DNA of 64,000 nucleotides. Source: an uncultured Clostridium sp. GTDB taxonomy: Bacteria > Bacillota > Clostridia > TANB77 > CAG-508. This document shows, piece by piece, positions 1-8,301 of this stretch (its first letter is position 1; each line of letters begins with the position of its first letter). The DNA is taken from assembly GCA_947575605.1 (NCBI GenBank), contig CANPNZ010000005.1, positions 1 to 64,000 of the forward strand, read 5' to 3'. The notes below the pieces were generated by a model. It was not told the DNA's origin and made no database searches. It saw only the letters and a list, made by a program, of their open reading frames with translations. The position numbers were made by a program, and so were the translations under genes.

Positions 1-19
1 TGGCAACTCTGAGACAATG

Positions 20-48
20 TCCAAAAAGAACCGTCCCCAATGGACATC
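20..48. repeat. solo copy of the GGGGACGG palindromic repeat family
   Basis: The stretch TGTCCAAAAAGAACCGTCCCC followed by AATGGACA is one arm of a dispersed repeat whose other copies lie near 26.5, 27.1, 29.7, 45.6 and 46.7 kb. Here only one arm is visible, so it is either a solo end or cut by the window edge. It lies just downstream of aspS. Confidence 0.7.
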
Positions 49-57
49 CAATTGACT

Positions 58-1800
58 TTATTTTAAATCTAAGTGAATATCTCTCAATTGTTCACGTTTT
101 ACTGTACTTGGAGCTCCCATCATTAAATCTTGTGCTTTGCTATTTAGTGGAAAAGCGATTACTTCACGAATGCTATCAGAATCGGTTAAAAGCATAAGCA
201 TTCTATCAATTCCTGGAGCAATGCCAGCATGTGGTGGAGCTCCAAATTGAAAGGCTGTATATAAAGCCCCAAATTTGGATTTTACTTCTTCTTCTGTATA
301 ACCAGCCATTGTAAAAGCTTTTAACATAATTTCAATAGAGTGGTTTCTAACGGCTCCAGAAGAAAGCTCAATACCATTTACGACAAGGTCATATTGATAA
401 GCTAAGATATCTAGTGGTTTTTCAGTTTCTAATGCTTCTAAGCCTCCTTGTGGCATAGAAAAGGGGTTGTGACTAAAAGCCAATTTTCCATGTTCATCTT
501 CTTCAAACATGGGGAAGTCTACAATCCAAGCAAAAGCAAAAGTATTGTTATCAATTAAATCTAATCTTTTTCCTAGTTCTTCTCTAATTTGACCTGCTAA
601 TTCGGTTGCTCTTTTTGGATAATCAGCAATAAAGAAAATAGTATCTTCTTTTTCTAAGTTAGCTAATTTTAACAATTCTTGTTTTAAATCATCTGGAATA
701 AATTTATCAATTGGTCCTTTAAAGCTTAAATCTTCTTGTACTTCTAAATAACCAAGACCACTCATTCCAATATTCATAGCATACTGTAACATTTTTTCAT
801 GAAATCCTTTTGAAAGATGACCTTTTACACGAATAGCTCTTACCGTTTTGTTGATAAATGGTTTAAAAGTACATTGCTTAAAAAATTCAGACAAGTCAAT
901 GATAAAAAGAGGATTTCTTAAATCAGGCTTATCAGTTCCATATTTTAACATAGATTCTTGATAAGAAATTCTTGGGAAAGGATAGGCTGGTATTTGCTTG
1001 TTGGAAAATTCTTTAAAAGTATGATACATAACTGGTTCAATGGCAGAAAAGACATCTTCTTGTGTCGCATATGCCATTTCCATGTCTAATTGATAGAATT
1101 CTCCAGGAGCTCTGTCAGCTCTTGCATCTTCATCACGGAAACAAGGAGCAATTTGAAAGTATTTGTCAATGCCAGACACCATTAGCAGTTGTTTGAATTG
1201 TTGAGGGGCTTGTGGAAGGGCATAGAATTTACCAGCGTGTAATCTACTAGGAACGAGATAATCTCTAGCACCTTCAGGCGAAGAACTGGTTAAAATTGGC
1301 GTTTGTACTTCTAAAAATCCTTGTTCTATCATTTGATTTCTTAAAAATTGAAGAACTTTAGCTCTTAATATTAAATTATTTTTTAGTCGTTCACTTCTTA
1401 AATCTAAGAAACGATATTGCAATCTTAAATCTTCTCTGATTTCTTGATTGGCATTAATTTCAAATGGCAAATTTTTAGTTCTTTTTCCTAGAATTGTAAT
1501 TTCTTCGATACGAATTTCAACTAATCCAGTTTTCAGTTTGGGATTGATGGTTTCTTCCTCTCTTTTCTTTACTTCTCCATAAATGGTAACAGAAGATTCT
1601 AAGGGGATATGAGAAGCAAAGTCAACATCTTCTTCCTTTCCAGAGGTTACCACTTGGGTAATACCATACATATCTCGAATGTCCAAGAAAACAAGTCCTC
1701 CAAAGTCACGAATGGTTTGGACAAATCCAGCAATTCTGACTTTTTTTCCAATATCCTCTAAATTAATTTCATTACAGGTACAAGTTCTGTACTCTTTCAT
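58..1800 (-). CDS. aspS: aspartyl-tRNA synthetase
   Basis: Class II synthetase that charges tRNA-Asp in the cytoplasm. The 580-residue length matches bacterial AspRS. An N-terminal OB-fold anticodon-binding domain (about residues 1-110) is followed by the catalytic core with motif 2 (FRDEDARADRAPGEFYQLD) and motif 3 near the C-terminus (GIAPGIDRMLMLL). The bacterial GAD insertion lies between them. The ORF track starts at a GTG (1809), but that is only about 3 bases from the AAAGGAA site; the ATG at 1800 has better spacing, so I use it. It follows a T-box leader (1971-2190), so expression should respond to uncharged tRNA. No CGG codon was seen. It appears monocistronic. Confidence 0.97.
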   Translation of the reverse strand: MKEYRTCTCNEINLEDIGKKVRIAGFVQTIRDFGGLVFLDIRDMYGITQVVTSGKEEDVDFASHIPLESSVTIYGEVKKREEETINPKLKTGLVEIRIEEITILGKRTKNLPFEINANQEIREDLRLQYRFLDLRSERLKNNLILRAKVLQFLRNQMIEQGFLEVQTPILTSSSPEGARDYLVPSRLHAGKFYALPQAPQQFKQLLMVSGIDKYFQIAPCFRDEDARADRAPGEFYQLDMEMAYATQEDVFSAIEPVMYHTFKEFSNKQIPAYPFPRISYQESMLKYGTDKPDLRNPLFIIDLSEFFKQCTFKPFINKTVRAIRVKGHLSKGFHEKMLQYAMNIGMSGLGYLEVQEDLSFKGPIDKFIPDDLKQELLKLANLEKEDTIFFIADYPKRATELAGQIREELGKRLDLIDNNTFAFAWIVDFPMFEEDEHGKLAFSHNPFSMPQGGLEALETEKPLDILAYQYDLVVNGIELSSGAVRNHSIEIMLKAFTMAGYTEEEVKSKFGALYTAFQFGAPPHAGIAPGIDRMLMLLTDSDSIREVIAFPLNSKAQDLMMGAPSTVKREQLRDIHLDLK

Positions 1801-1970
1801 TGTTATCACATTCCTTTCTAATCATTAAATTTTGTTGAAAAAAGAATTATTATTTGACTAGGCTTTTTTCTAACGAATACAATTTGCTTGGCAAACTGTA
1901 TACTAAATATGTAACTCGTTCCACTCGAACAGCTTTAGCAAAATGATAATTATTTTTCAAATTTAAGTAA

Positions 1971-2190
1971 CAAAAAAACGCCCACTGCTATGCAGGGACG
2001 AAATAATTTTTTCCGCGTTGCCACCCAGCTTGAAAATTAATTGAACTTAATTTTCCACTTCATTAAAAATCACTCCAATGTGTTTCGCTTATTTAGGTTG
2101 ACCTTAAAGGGCTTACAGCCAGTGACCCTTATTCTCTTTTAAGTTACTTCTAAAGGCTTTCATTGTACAAACGTAATATATTTTTATTTT
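1971..2190 (-). promoter_or_regulatory. T-box leader of aspS with intrinsic terminator
   Basis: On the minus strand the leader contains the T-box signature GGGTGGCAACGCGG (2013-2026), which pairs with the tRNA acceptor end in this riboswitch class. Immediately downstream is a strong terminator: CGTCCCTGC, loop ATA, GCAGTGGGCG, then seven Ts (1971-2000). Uncharged tRNA would favour the antiterminator and allow aspS transcription. I could not assign the specifier codon or the full Stem I fold with confidence. About 170 bases separate the terminator from the aspS start. Confidence 0.9.
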
Positions 2191-2197
2191 GCTAACT

Positions 2198-2226
2198 ATT
2201 TTACACAGTATTTGCAAATTTGTCAA
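2198..2226 (-). promoter_or_regulatory. sigma-A promoter for the aspS T-box transcript
   Basis: TTGACA (2221-2226, minus strand) and TAAAAT (2198-2203) are separated by exactly 17 bases and sit directly upstream of the T-box leader. Confidence 0.85.
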
Positions 2227-2365
2227 GCTTTATGCAAAAATTTAAATTTCGACTGTAACAATTCAGACCTATTGTTTTTCTTAATAAAAAATACATAAAC
2301 TTTTAAATTAAAAATAGGTACCTTTGAATAGTTACAAGTCAAAGCTTAAAAACTAAAAAAAATAT

Positions 2366-2394
2366 TGAAAAAATTTTAGGTATCTAGTATAATC
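2366..2394 (+). promoter_or_regulatory. sigma-A promoter for hpt-uvrC
   Basis: TTGAAA (2366-2371), 17-base spacer, perfect TATAAT (2389-2394), ending about 38 bases before the hpt start codon. Confidence 0.8.
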
Positions 2395-2432
2395 AAAGAA
2401 ATAAAGGGAAAAAAGGAGAAATGAGATAAAAA

Positions 2433-2945
2433 ATGGGAGAAATTAATGTACTAATTAACAAAGCAAAACTAGAGAAAAGAATAGAAGAAATGGGGAAACA
2501 AATTCAAAAAGACTATGAAGGAAAAGAAATTGTATTTATAGGGATTTTAAAAGGATCTGTTATATTTATGACGCAACTTGCTAAAAATATAAAAAGTAGT
2601 GTGGCACTTGATTTTATGGATGTATCCAGCTATGAAGGAACAGAAAGTACAGGAAAAATCAAAATTAATAAAGATATTAGAGATTCCATTGAGGGAAAAG
2701 ATGTTATAATCGTGGAAGATATTATTGATACAGGAAGAACATTAACCTATGTAAGGGAACATTTAAAACAAAAAAATCCCAATAGTATCAAAATAGCAAC
2801 CATGTTATCAAAACCATCCAGAAGAGTAATGGAATTAGAGGTGGATTATATCGGTTTTGCCATTGAAGATAAATTTGTAGTAGGTTATGGTTTAGATTAT
2901 AACGAAAAGTATAGAAATTTACCATACATTGGCTATATAGAATAA
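2433..2945 (+). CDS. hpt: hypoxanthine phosphoribosyltransferase
   Basis: Purine salvage enzyme converting hypoxanthine or guanine plus PRPP to IMP or GMP. The 170-residue protein has the PRPP-binding loop VIIVEDIIDTGRTL near residue 90-105, the KGSVIFM segment near residue 40, and the C-terminal DYIGFAIEDKFVVGYGLDYN region typical of bacterial HPRT. The GGAGA site lies about 13 bases before the ATG. It is the first gene of a probable hpt-uvrC transcript, 40 bases upstream of uvrC. Confidence 0.95.
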   Translation: MGEINVLINKAKLEKRIEEMGKQIQKDYEGKEIVFIGILKGSVIFMTQLAKNIKSSVALDFMDVSSYEGTESTGKIKINKDIRDSIEGKDVIIVEDIIDTGRTLTYVREHLKQKNPNSIKIATMLSKPSRRVMELEVDYIGFAIEDKFVVGYGLDYNEKYRNLPYIGYIE

Positions 2946-2985
2946 ATTTATTAGTTAGCGTAATAAAATGTAAAAGGGAGTAGAG

Positions 2986-4839
2986 ATGTTCAACATTGAA
3001 GAGGAACTAAAAAAATTGCCAAACAAACCAGGCGTATATGTTATGAGAGACAAAGAAGACAACATTATCTATGTAGGAAAGGCAATATCGTTAAAAAACA
3101 GAGTAAGGCAATATTTTAGAAAAAATGATAAAACAGCAAGAATTGAAAAAATGGTTAGCTTAATTGACCATTTTGAATATATTGTAGTAGATAATGAAGC
3201 AGAGGCATTAATTTTGGAATGTAATTTGATTAAGAAGAATAGGCCAAAATTTAATGTCTTATTAAAAGATGATAAAACATATCCTTATATCAAAATTGAT
3301 TTAGCTTCTGATTATCCAGGAGTATTTATTACAAGAAGAATTGTAAATGATGGCTCAAAATATTTCGGTCCTTATGCCAATCCAGGAGCAGCGAAAGAGA
3401 TGGTTAATTTTATCAAAGAAAAGTATAAAATTCGTCAGTGTAAAACATTAAAAGAAAGAACTAGACCATGTTTAAATTATCATATCAATAAATGCTTGGC
3501 ACCTTGTATGAAGTATGTGTCAAAAGAAGAATATCGTAAGCAAATAGATGAAATTATGGATTTATTAGAAGGAAAAACAGATAAGTTACGAAAAGAATTA
3601 GAAGAACAAATGAAAGAAGCATCCCAAAAATTAGATTTTGAAAAAGCAGCCTATATTAGAGATAAACTACAAGCAATCGAGCGTGTATCCGCCAAACAAA
3701 AAGTATCGAATTTATCAGAAAATAACATTGATGTCATAGGAATTGCAAAATCAGACTTAGAAATTTGTATTGAAATATTTTTTGTAAGAGGTAGCAAAAT
3801 GATAGGAAGAGAGCATTATTTTTATGCAGATTTAAAAGATATGGAAGATACAGAAATATTGGCAGGATTTATCAAACAATATTATTGGGAAAATCCTAAT
3901 ATTCCAAATAAAATTATGATAAAAGAAGAAATAGAGGATAAAGAAACCATAGAGAAGTGGTTATCCACAGCATTAGGTAAAAAAGTGGAAATCAAAACAC
4001 CAAAAAAAGGTGAAAAACTACGTTTTGTGGAGATGGCAGAGAATAATGCAAAGGTAACATTAGAAAATAAAGAAAAAGATAAAAGTGAAATATTAATGGA
4101 ATTGAAAAAAGTATTAGAATTAGACAAATTACCAAGAAAAATTGAAACCTATGATATATCCAATATTTCGGGAGAATATACAGTAGCGGGAATGTGTGTT
4201 ATGCAAGATGGAGTGATAAAGAAAAATTTGTCCAGAAGATTTAAAATAAAAACTGTGTTGGGACAAGATGATCCAAGATGTATGGAAGAAGTTATTGTAA
4301 GAAGGTTAAAGCATTCGATCGAAAATCCCAAAGGTGGATTTGGAGAACTTCCAGATGTCATTTTTGCAGATGGCGGAATTACGCAAATTAGAGCTGTTCA
4401 AAGTGCCATTGAAAAGGTAAATTGCGATTGGGAGAAGGATTTTCGAGGCGAAGAGAAAAATCATGAGATAGAAGAAAATTCACAAAGTAAAAAGATTGAC
4501 ATTAAAGTGTTTGGAATGGTTAAAAATGATAAACATCAAACGAGAGCATTAATGAATGATAAAAGAGAGGAATTAAAAATATCACAAAATCTAATGAATT
4601 TGATTACTAAGTTTCAAGATACGGTACATGATACGGCTATTACTTATCATAGAAAACTAAGAGATAAAGAAATAACAAAGTCAGAATTAGACGAAATTAG
4701 TGGTATTGGTGAAGTGAAGAAAAAGGCTTTATTAAAGCATTTTGGTAGTGTGGAAAAAATAAAACGAGCTACGATAGAAGAACTAATGCAAGTAAAAGGC
4801 ATAAGCAAGGAGATTGCGGAAAAGATTTTGAAAAGCTAA
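2986..4839 (+). CDS. uvrC: excinuclease ABC subunit C
   Basis: Dual-incision nuclease of nucleotide excision repair, acting with UvrA and UvrB. It begins with a GIY-YIG domain (PGVYVMRDKEDNIIYVGKA, residues 14-32), has a UVR motif (LDFEKAAYIRDKLQAI, about residues 215-230), an RNase H-like domain in the middle-to-C-terminal region (DISNISGEY and FADGGITQIRA), and two C-terminal helix-hairpin-helix motifs (SGIGEVKKKALLKHFGS). At 617 residues it is full length. Strong GGGAG site; followed by a terminator at 4911. Confidence 0.96.
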   Translation: MFNIEEELKKLPNKPGVYVMRDKEDNIIYVGKAISLKNRVRQYFRKNDKTARIEKMVSLIDHFEYIVVDNEAEALILECNLIKKNRPKFNVLLKDDKTYPYIKIDLASDYPGVFITRRIVNDGSKYFGPYANPGAAKEMVNFIKEKYKIRQCKTLKERTRPCLNYHINKCLAPCMKYVSKEEYRKQIDEIMDLLEGKTDKLRKELEEQMKEASQKLDFEKAAYIRDKLQAIERVSAKQKVSNLSENNIDVIGIAKSDLEICIEIFFVRGSKMIGREHYFYADLKDMEDTEILAGFIKQYYWENPNIPNKIMIKEEIEDKETIEKWLSTALGKKVEIKTPKKGEKLRFVEMAENNAKVTLENKEKDKSEILMELKKVLELDKLPRKIETYDISNISGEYTVAGMCVMQDGVIKKNLSRRFKIKTVLGQDDPRCMEEVIVRRLKHSIENPKGGFGELPDVIFADGGITQIRAVQSAIEKVNCDWEKDFRGEEKNHEIEENSQSKKIDIKVFGMVKNDKHQTRALMNDKREELKISQNLMNLITKFQDTVHDTAITYHRKLRDKEITKSELDEISGIGEVKKKALLKHFGSVEKIKRATIEELMQVKGISKEIAEKILKS

Positions 4840-4910
4840 TTTTGTTATTTTATTAGGATAGGAAATTTGAAAGATTTTCTTATGATAAAACAAATAGAAA
4901 GTATAAAAAG

Positions 4911-4936
4911 TGGGAGGTTTTACCCTCCCCTTTTTG
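4911..4936. terminator. bidirectional intrinsic terminator after uvrC
   Basis: GGGAGG, a short loop, CCTCCC, then five Ts on the plus strand; on the minus strand the hairpin is followed by an ACTTTTTATA run, so it can also end the small minus-strand gene at 4920-5096. Confidence 0.85.
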
Positions 4937-5096
4937 TTGATATGTATCTTTTCGGCATTCTAAGAAAAGACATTGTACTTAATCCGGAAGGAAAGCCAGC
5001 TTTTTTCCGGAACGGCTTGACATTTAAGTGATAGTTACACAATATCACGGTAGAGCCAAGCAAAAATGTTACGAATACGGCTTTTAATAATTTCAT
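4920..5096 (-). CDS. small membrane peptide with an in-frame CGGA codon
   Basis: Not in the ORF track. A perfect AAGGAGGA site precedes an ATG at 5096 by four bases, opening a 58-codon frame that starts MKLLKAVFVTFLLGSTVILC, one hydrophobic segment. Codon 30 is CGG followed by A (5006-5009), the same tetranucleotide as at the five gene breaks in this window. If read in zero frame the protein ends at 4920, inside the loop of the terminator hairpin, which is unusual; if a +1 shift occurs there it ends at 4979 after a ten-codon tail, leaving the terminator free. Codon use is more GC-rich than in the neighbours. No family recognised; function unknown. Confidence 0.45.
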   Translation of the reverse strand: MKLLKAVFVTFLLGSTVILCNYHLNVKPFRKKAGFPSGLSTMSFLRMPKRYISTKRGG

Positions 5097-5195
5097 GTTG
5101 TCCTCCTTATTAGAAAAATAAAGCCAATGGGAATTTTCCCTGATACGTAATGAAATATAACATATATTGATAAAATTAACAAGTTAAGAAATTAT

Positions 5196-5389
5196 TTCAA
5201 GTTTAGGTTTTTTGCAATGGGGGCTTATCATATATAATTTTTTCACACTTAGTGCGAAAGCAACCTACAAATTAGAAATTTATTTGTCGGTTGCTCCAAT
5301 CGCACTCGCATAGCTTGTTTGGCCGCTTACTTAAGTAGTTTCAAAAATTATATATGATAAGCCCCCATTGCAAAAAACCTAAACTTGAA
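5196..5389. repeat. long palindromic element, family A copy 1
   Basis: A 194-bp element with near-perfect inverted arms of about 45 bp that begin TTCAAGTTTAGG and contain GGGGGCTTATCATATAT. The centre holds a 48-bp core starting TTTGTCGGTTGCTCCAATCG that is 45/48 identical to the core of the element at 42342, and an internal AGTGCG/CGCACT pairing. No ORF is evident. Confidence 0.85.
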
Positions 5390-5460
5390 TAAAAAAATAG
5401 GAATATTTGGAAAAGTTTTGCATATACATATAAGGAAAAAATAAAGGGGGAAATGTTTAT

Positions 5461-5670
5461 ATGGAATATGCAAAAGATGAAATTTTTCAAATTAGATATC
5501 ATACTAAATTAAATAGGTTAAAGATAAAGGAAGAAAATTGGACAAGCAGGTTATATAAAAAAATCAAAAGACATAAATTATTGACAACTACTATGATTGC
5601 TTTTTTTATATTTGCTGTTATTAATTTAGTTATGATTGTCAGTTTCATAAAAATTTTACAAAATATTTGA
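5461..5670 (+). CDS. single-pass membrane protein, unknown
   Basis: A 69-residue ORF with a good AAAGGGGGAAA site. The first half is basic and polar; a single hydrophobic helix spans about residues 43-64 (MIAFFIFAVINLVMIVSFI), suggesting a small tail-anchored or bitopic membrane protein. It lies alone between two palindromic elements. I do not recognise the family. Composition matches the rest of the genome. Confidence 0.6.
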   Translation: MEYAKDEIFQIRYHTKLNRLKIKEENWTSRLYKKIKRHKLLTTTMIAFFIFAVINLVMIVSFIKILQNI

Positions 5671-5750
5671 AATTAGAACAAGCAGACATAGAATTAAATC
5701 AATTTTTAGAAAATTTATAATCTAACAATTTCAATCAAAATAAAAAATTA

Positions 5751-6007
5751 TAAGTTTCGTTTTTTTGTAAGATTAGCTCCCACCTTCAGGCATAAAATAT
5801 GGTTATTTTGAATAAATGATGAATGTGACCGGAATAAGATTAGGAATTCTTAATCATTTTACGGTAAGAGTTCAAGCTTGTCTTGGAAAGGACCCGTAAA
5901 ATGATATTAGAATTCCTTGCATTATGAAGGAAACCGAAGAATTTATGAAAAATAACCATATTTTATGCCTGAAGGTGGGAGCTAATCTTACAAAAAACTG
6001 AAACTTA
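5751..6007. repeat. long palindromic element, family B
   Basis: A 257-bp element with inverted arms of about 55-60 bp containing AGCTCCCACCTTCAGGC and its complement, plus a nested second inverted repeat (AGGAATTCTTAATCATTTTA with its imperfect complement). Its outer ends (AAGTTTCGTTTTTTTG) resemble the ends of family A, suggesting common ancestry. A decayed right arm occurs at 36548. Confidence 0.85.
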
Positions 6008-6102
6008 AAAAAATATATCTTGGAAAAATCAATAAAATATGGTAAAATAATACTATTCAAAATAAAAGGGAGGAATAGTAGTTATTTAAGCTACGAAAAA
6101 AT

Positions 6103-6975
6103 ATGAAAATAGCAAATGAATGGAAGGAATATAAAATATTAGACATGGCAGATGGGCAAAAACTAGAAAAATGGGGTGAAGTCGTATTAGCTAGACCAGA
6201 CCCACAGATTATATGGAAGGACAAGAGCTTTCCTAATAAATGGAAAGAAATCAATGCCACATACCATAGAAGCAAAACAGGTGGAGGGTCTTGGGAATTT
6301 AAGAAAACAATGCCAAAAGCATGGCAAGTGCATTATAAAAATTTGACTTTTAATATTAAACCAATGGGATTCAAGCATACAGGACTTTTTCCAGAGCAAG
6401 CTGTTAATTGGGATTGGATGATAAAGAAAATAAAATCTGCTAAAAGGGAAATCAAAGTCTTAAATTTATTTGCTTATACGGGAGGAGCTACGGTGGCTTG
6501 TCTATCAGCTGGTGCATCTGTGTGTCATGTAGATAGTTCTAAGGGAATGACGACATGGGCTAAAGAAAATGTAACATCTTCTGGATTGCAAGATAAGCCA
6601 GTTCGATTTATCATTGATGATGTAGTAAAATTTGTGAATCGAGAAATCAGAAGAGGAAATAAGTATGATGCTATTATAATGGATCCGCCATCTTATGGTA
6701 GAGGAGCAAAAGGAGAAGTTTGGCAATTTGAAAATAATATTTATGATTTAGTAGAATTGTGTTCACAAGTATTATCTAGTAATCCGTTATTTTTTTTAAT
6801 CAATTCTTATACAACAGGAATATCTAGTATGGTGCTACAAAATATCTTGGAAGTAACAGTAGACAAAAAATATAAGGGAAAATTAGAATGTGGAGAAATA
6901 GGACTTCCTATGGAAAATTCGAAATTAGTTTTACCTTGTGGAATTTATGGAAGATGGGAAAAGTCTGAAAAGTAA
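6103..6975 (+). CDS. class I SAM-dependent methyltransferase (RlmI/RlmK-like, COG1092 type)
   Basis: Probable RNA methyltransferase. The 290-residue protein shows the SAM-binding motif I VLNLFAYTGGAT (about residues 124-135), an acidic motif II (HVDSSKG) and the catalytic-type DPPSYGRG (about residues 198-205), the arrangement of the large-subunit rRNA methyltransferases RlmI/RlmK, here without an N-terminal PUA domain. The specific target base cannot be assigned from sequence. It is followed after 22 bases by an RluA-type pseudouridine synthase, suggesting a two-gene rRNA-modification operon. Confidence 0.85.
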   Translation: MKIANEWKEYKILDMADGQKLEKWGEVVLARPDPQIIWKDKSFPNKWKEINATYHRSKTGGGSWEFKKTMPKAWQVHYKNLTFNIKPMGFKHTGLFPEQAVNWDWMIKKIKSAKREIKVLNLFAYTGGATVACLSAGASVCHVDSSKGMTTWAKENVTSSGLQDKPVRFIIDDVVKFVNREIRRGNKYDAIIMDPPSYGRGAKGEVWQFENNIYDLVELCSQVLSSNPLFFLINSYTTGISSMVLQNILEVTVDKKYKGKLECGEIGLPMENSKLVLPCGIYGRWEKSEK

Positions 6976-6997
6976 TGAGACTAGGAAGGAATTAACA

Positions 6998-7678
6998 ATG
7001 GAAAACTTAAAAATTTTATTTGAAGATAATCATATAATAGTAGTAGAAAAGAAGCCAAACATTCCATCCCAAGCAGATAAAACAGAAGACGTGGACATGT
7101 TAACGATTGTGAAACAATATATCAAAGAAACCTATCATAAACCAGGAAACGTATATCTAGGATTAGTTCATAGATTAGATAGACCAGTTGGAGGAATTAT
7201 GATTTTTGCTAAAACTTCAAAAGCAGCTTCCAGACTAAGTGATGAAGTAAGGCAAAAAATCTTTAGAAAAAAATATTTAGCTGTGGTAGATGGAAAAATA
7301 CTTCTAGCACAGGGGACTTTAGAAGATTATTTATATAAAGATGAAAGACATAATATGAGTAAGGTAGTAAATAAAGATAAGAAAAATGCTAAATTAGCAA
7401 AACTGGATTATAAAGTTTTAAAATATAATGAAGTAAAGAAGTTAAGCCTAGTAGAAATTAATTTACATACAGGGCGACATCATCAAATAAGAGTGCAATT
7501 ATCTCATTTTGGGCATAGTATTTTTGGGGATCAAAAATATGGAACAAGAGGACAAGGAAAACAGATTGCTTTATGGGCTTATCAACTTACCATTCAACAT
7601 CCCATTACAAAAGAAGAAATGACTTTTGAGGATTTTCCAGAACCAATTGGAACCTGGTGTATATTGAAAGAAGAATAA
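6998..7678 (+). CDS. RluA-family RNA pseudouridine synthase
   Basis: Isomerises uridine to pseudouridine in rRNA or tRNA. The catalytic motif HRLDRPVGGIMIFAKT (about residues 51-66) carries the essential aspartate; a later TGRHHQIRVQLSHFGHSI segment is the conserved RluA core. The ORF track starts at 6938 inside the upstream gene; the ATG at 6998 follows an AGGAAGGAA site and gives the typical start ENLKILFEDNHIIVVEKK. 226 residues, without an S4 domain, as in short RluA paralogues. Substrate not assignable. Confidence 0.92.
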   Translation: MENLKILFEDNHIIVVEKKPNIPSQADKTEDVDMLTIVKQYIKETYHKPGNVYLGLVHRLDRPVGGIMIFAKTSKAASRLSDEVRQKIFRKKYLAVVDGKILLAQGTLEDYLYKDERHNMSKVVNKDKKNAKLAKLDYKVLKYNEVKKLSLVEINLHTGRHHQIRVQLSHFGHSIFGDQKYGTRGQGKQIALWAYQLTIQHPITKEEMTFEDFPEPIGTWCILKEE

Positions 7679-7780
7679 CAGACCTAAAAAATGGTAATGT
7701 CTCATAGGTAATCTATTTTTAGTAAGAGGAACAATAAGTCTGAAACATTACAAAAAATTCTAGGAAATTTCAAAAAGTAT

Positions 7781-7809
7781 TTGCATTTTGGAAAAAACTG
7801 TGTTACAAT
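7781..7809 (+). promoter_or_regulatory. sigma-A promoter for secG
   Basis: TTGCAT (7781-7786), 17-base spacer, TACAAT (7804-7809), 41 bases before the secG start. Confidence 0.65.
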
Positions 7810-7850
7810 ATCGTAGTATCAAAAGAGAGAAACCATAGGGAGGAAAATAA

Positions 7851-8099
7851 ATGGAAATAGCAAAAGGAATACTAATTGTAATTTATTTTATGGTAGCGTT
7901 GGCATTAATCATATTAACATTAATACAATCCAAAGATGATGCAGGATTATCATCTACCATAACTGGTTCATCGACCAATAACTTTTTTGAAAAAAATAAA
8001 GGAAGAACAAAAGAAGGAAAACAAAAAAGATGGACAATTATATTAGCAGTAGTATTTGCAATATTAACAATAGCATTAGGAATTGTATATATGGCATAG
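7851..8099 (+). CDS. secG: preprotein translocase subunit SecG
   Basis: Small two-helix partner of SecYE in the Sec translocon. The 82-residue protein has a first membrane helix (residues 5-24), the conserved cytoplasmic IQSKDDAGLSSTITGSS segment, and a second helix (about residues 60-80). The AGGGAGG site lies 7 bases upstream. In Firmicutes secG commonly precedes rnr, and the same order is seen here. Confidence 0.93.
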   Translation: MEIAKGILIVIYFMVALALIILTLIQSKDDAGLSSTITGSSTNNFFEKNKGRTKEGKQKRWTIILAVVFAILTIALGIVYMA

Positions 8100-8109
8100 A
8101 AAAATAGTA

Positions 8110-8150
8110 AAAAGGGCGGTTTTTATCTCTAAAAACTTGCTCTTTTTTGA
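8110..8150 (+). terminator. imperfect terminator after secG
   Basis: AGGGCGGTTTTTA and TAAAAACTTGCTCT form an imperfect stem ending in six Ts. It precedes palindromic element 8161-8273. Confidence 0.55.
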
Positions 8151-8160
8151 AAGTGTTGCG

Positions 8161-8273
8161 AAAAGTTGCCACTGGTTCCAGGTTTAAATGGCAACCTTGA
8201 CTACATTTGCTATTTAATAAAATAAATTTAGATTAAAGGTTGCCATTTAAACCTGGAACCAGTGGCAATTTTT
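8161..8273. repeat. palindromic element, family C copy 1
   Basis: A 113-bp element with perfect arms of about 36 bp (GTTGCCACTGGTTCCAGG and complement) around an AT-rich centre. A single arm of the same sequence lies between spoVAE and spoVAD at 44440-44475. It separates secG from rnr. Confidence 0.9.
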
Positions 8274-8301
8274 GTTTTAAAAAGAGAAAGGAATTAAAAG
8301 A

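Noticed and set aside
6938-6997. Upstream start for the pseudouridine synthase in the ORF track
   Set aside because: It overlaps the methyltransferase gene and lacks an RBS; the ATG at 6998 has a good site.
8161-8273. Family C palindrome as a simple terminator
   Set aside because: Arms are long, lack a closing T-run of the right form, and a solo copy exists at 44440, so it is better described as a dispersed repeat.
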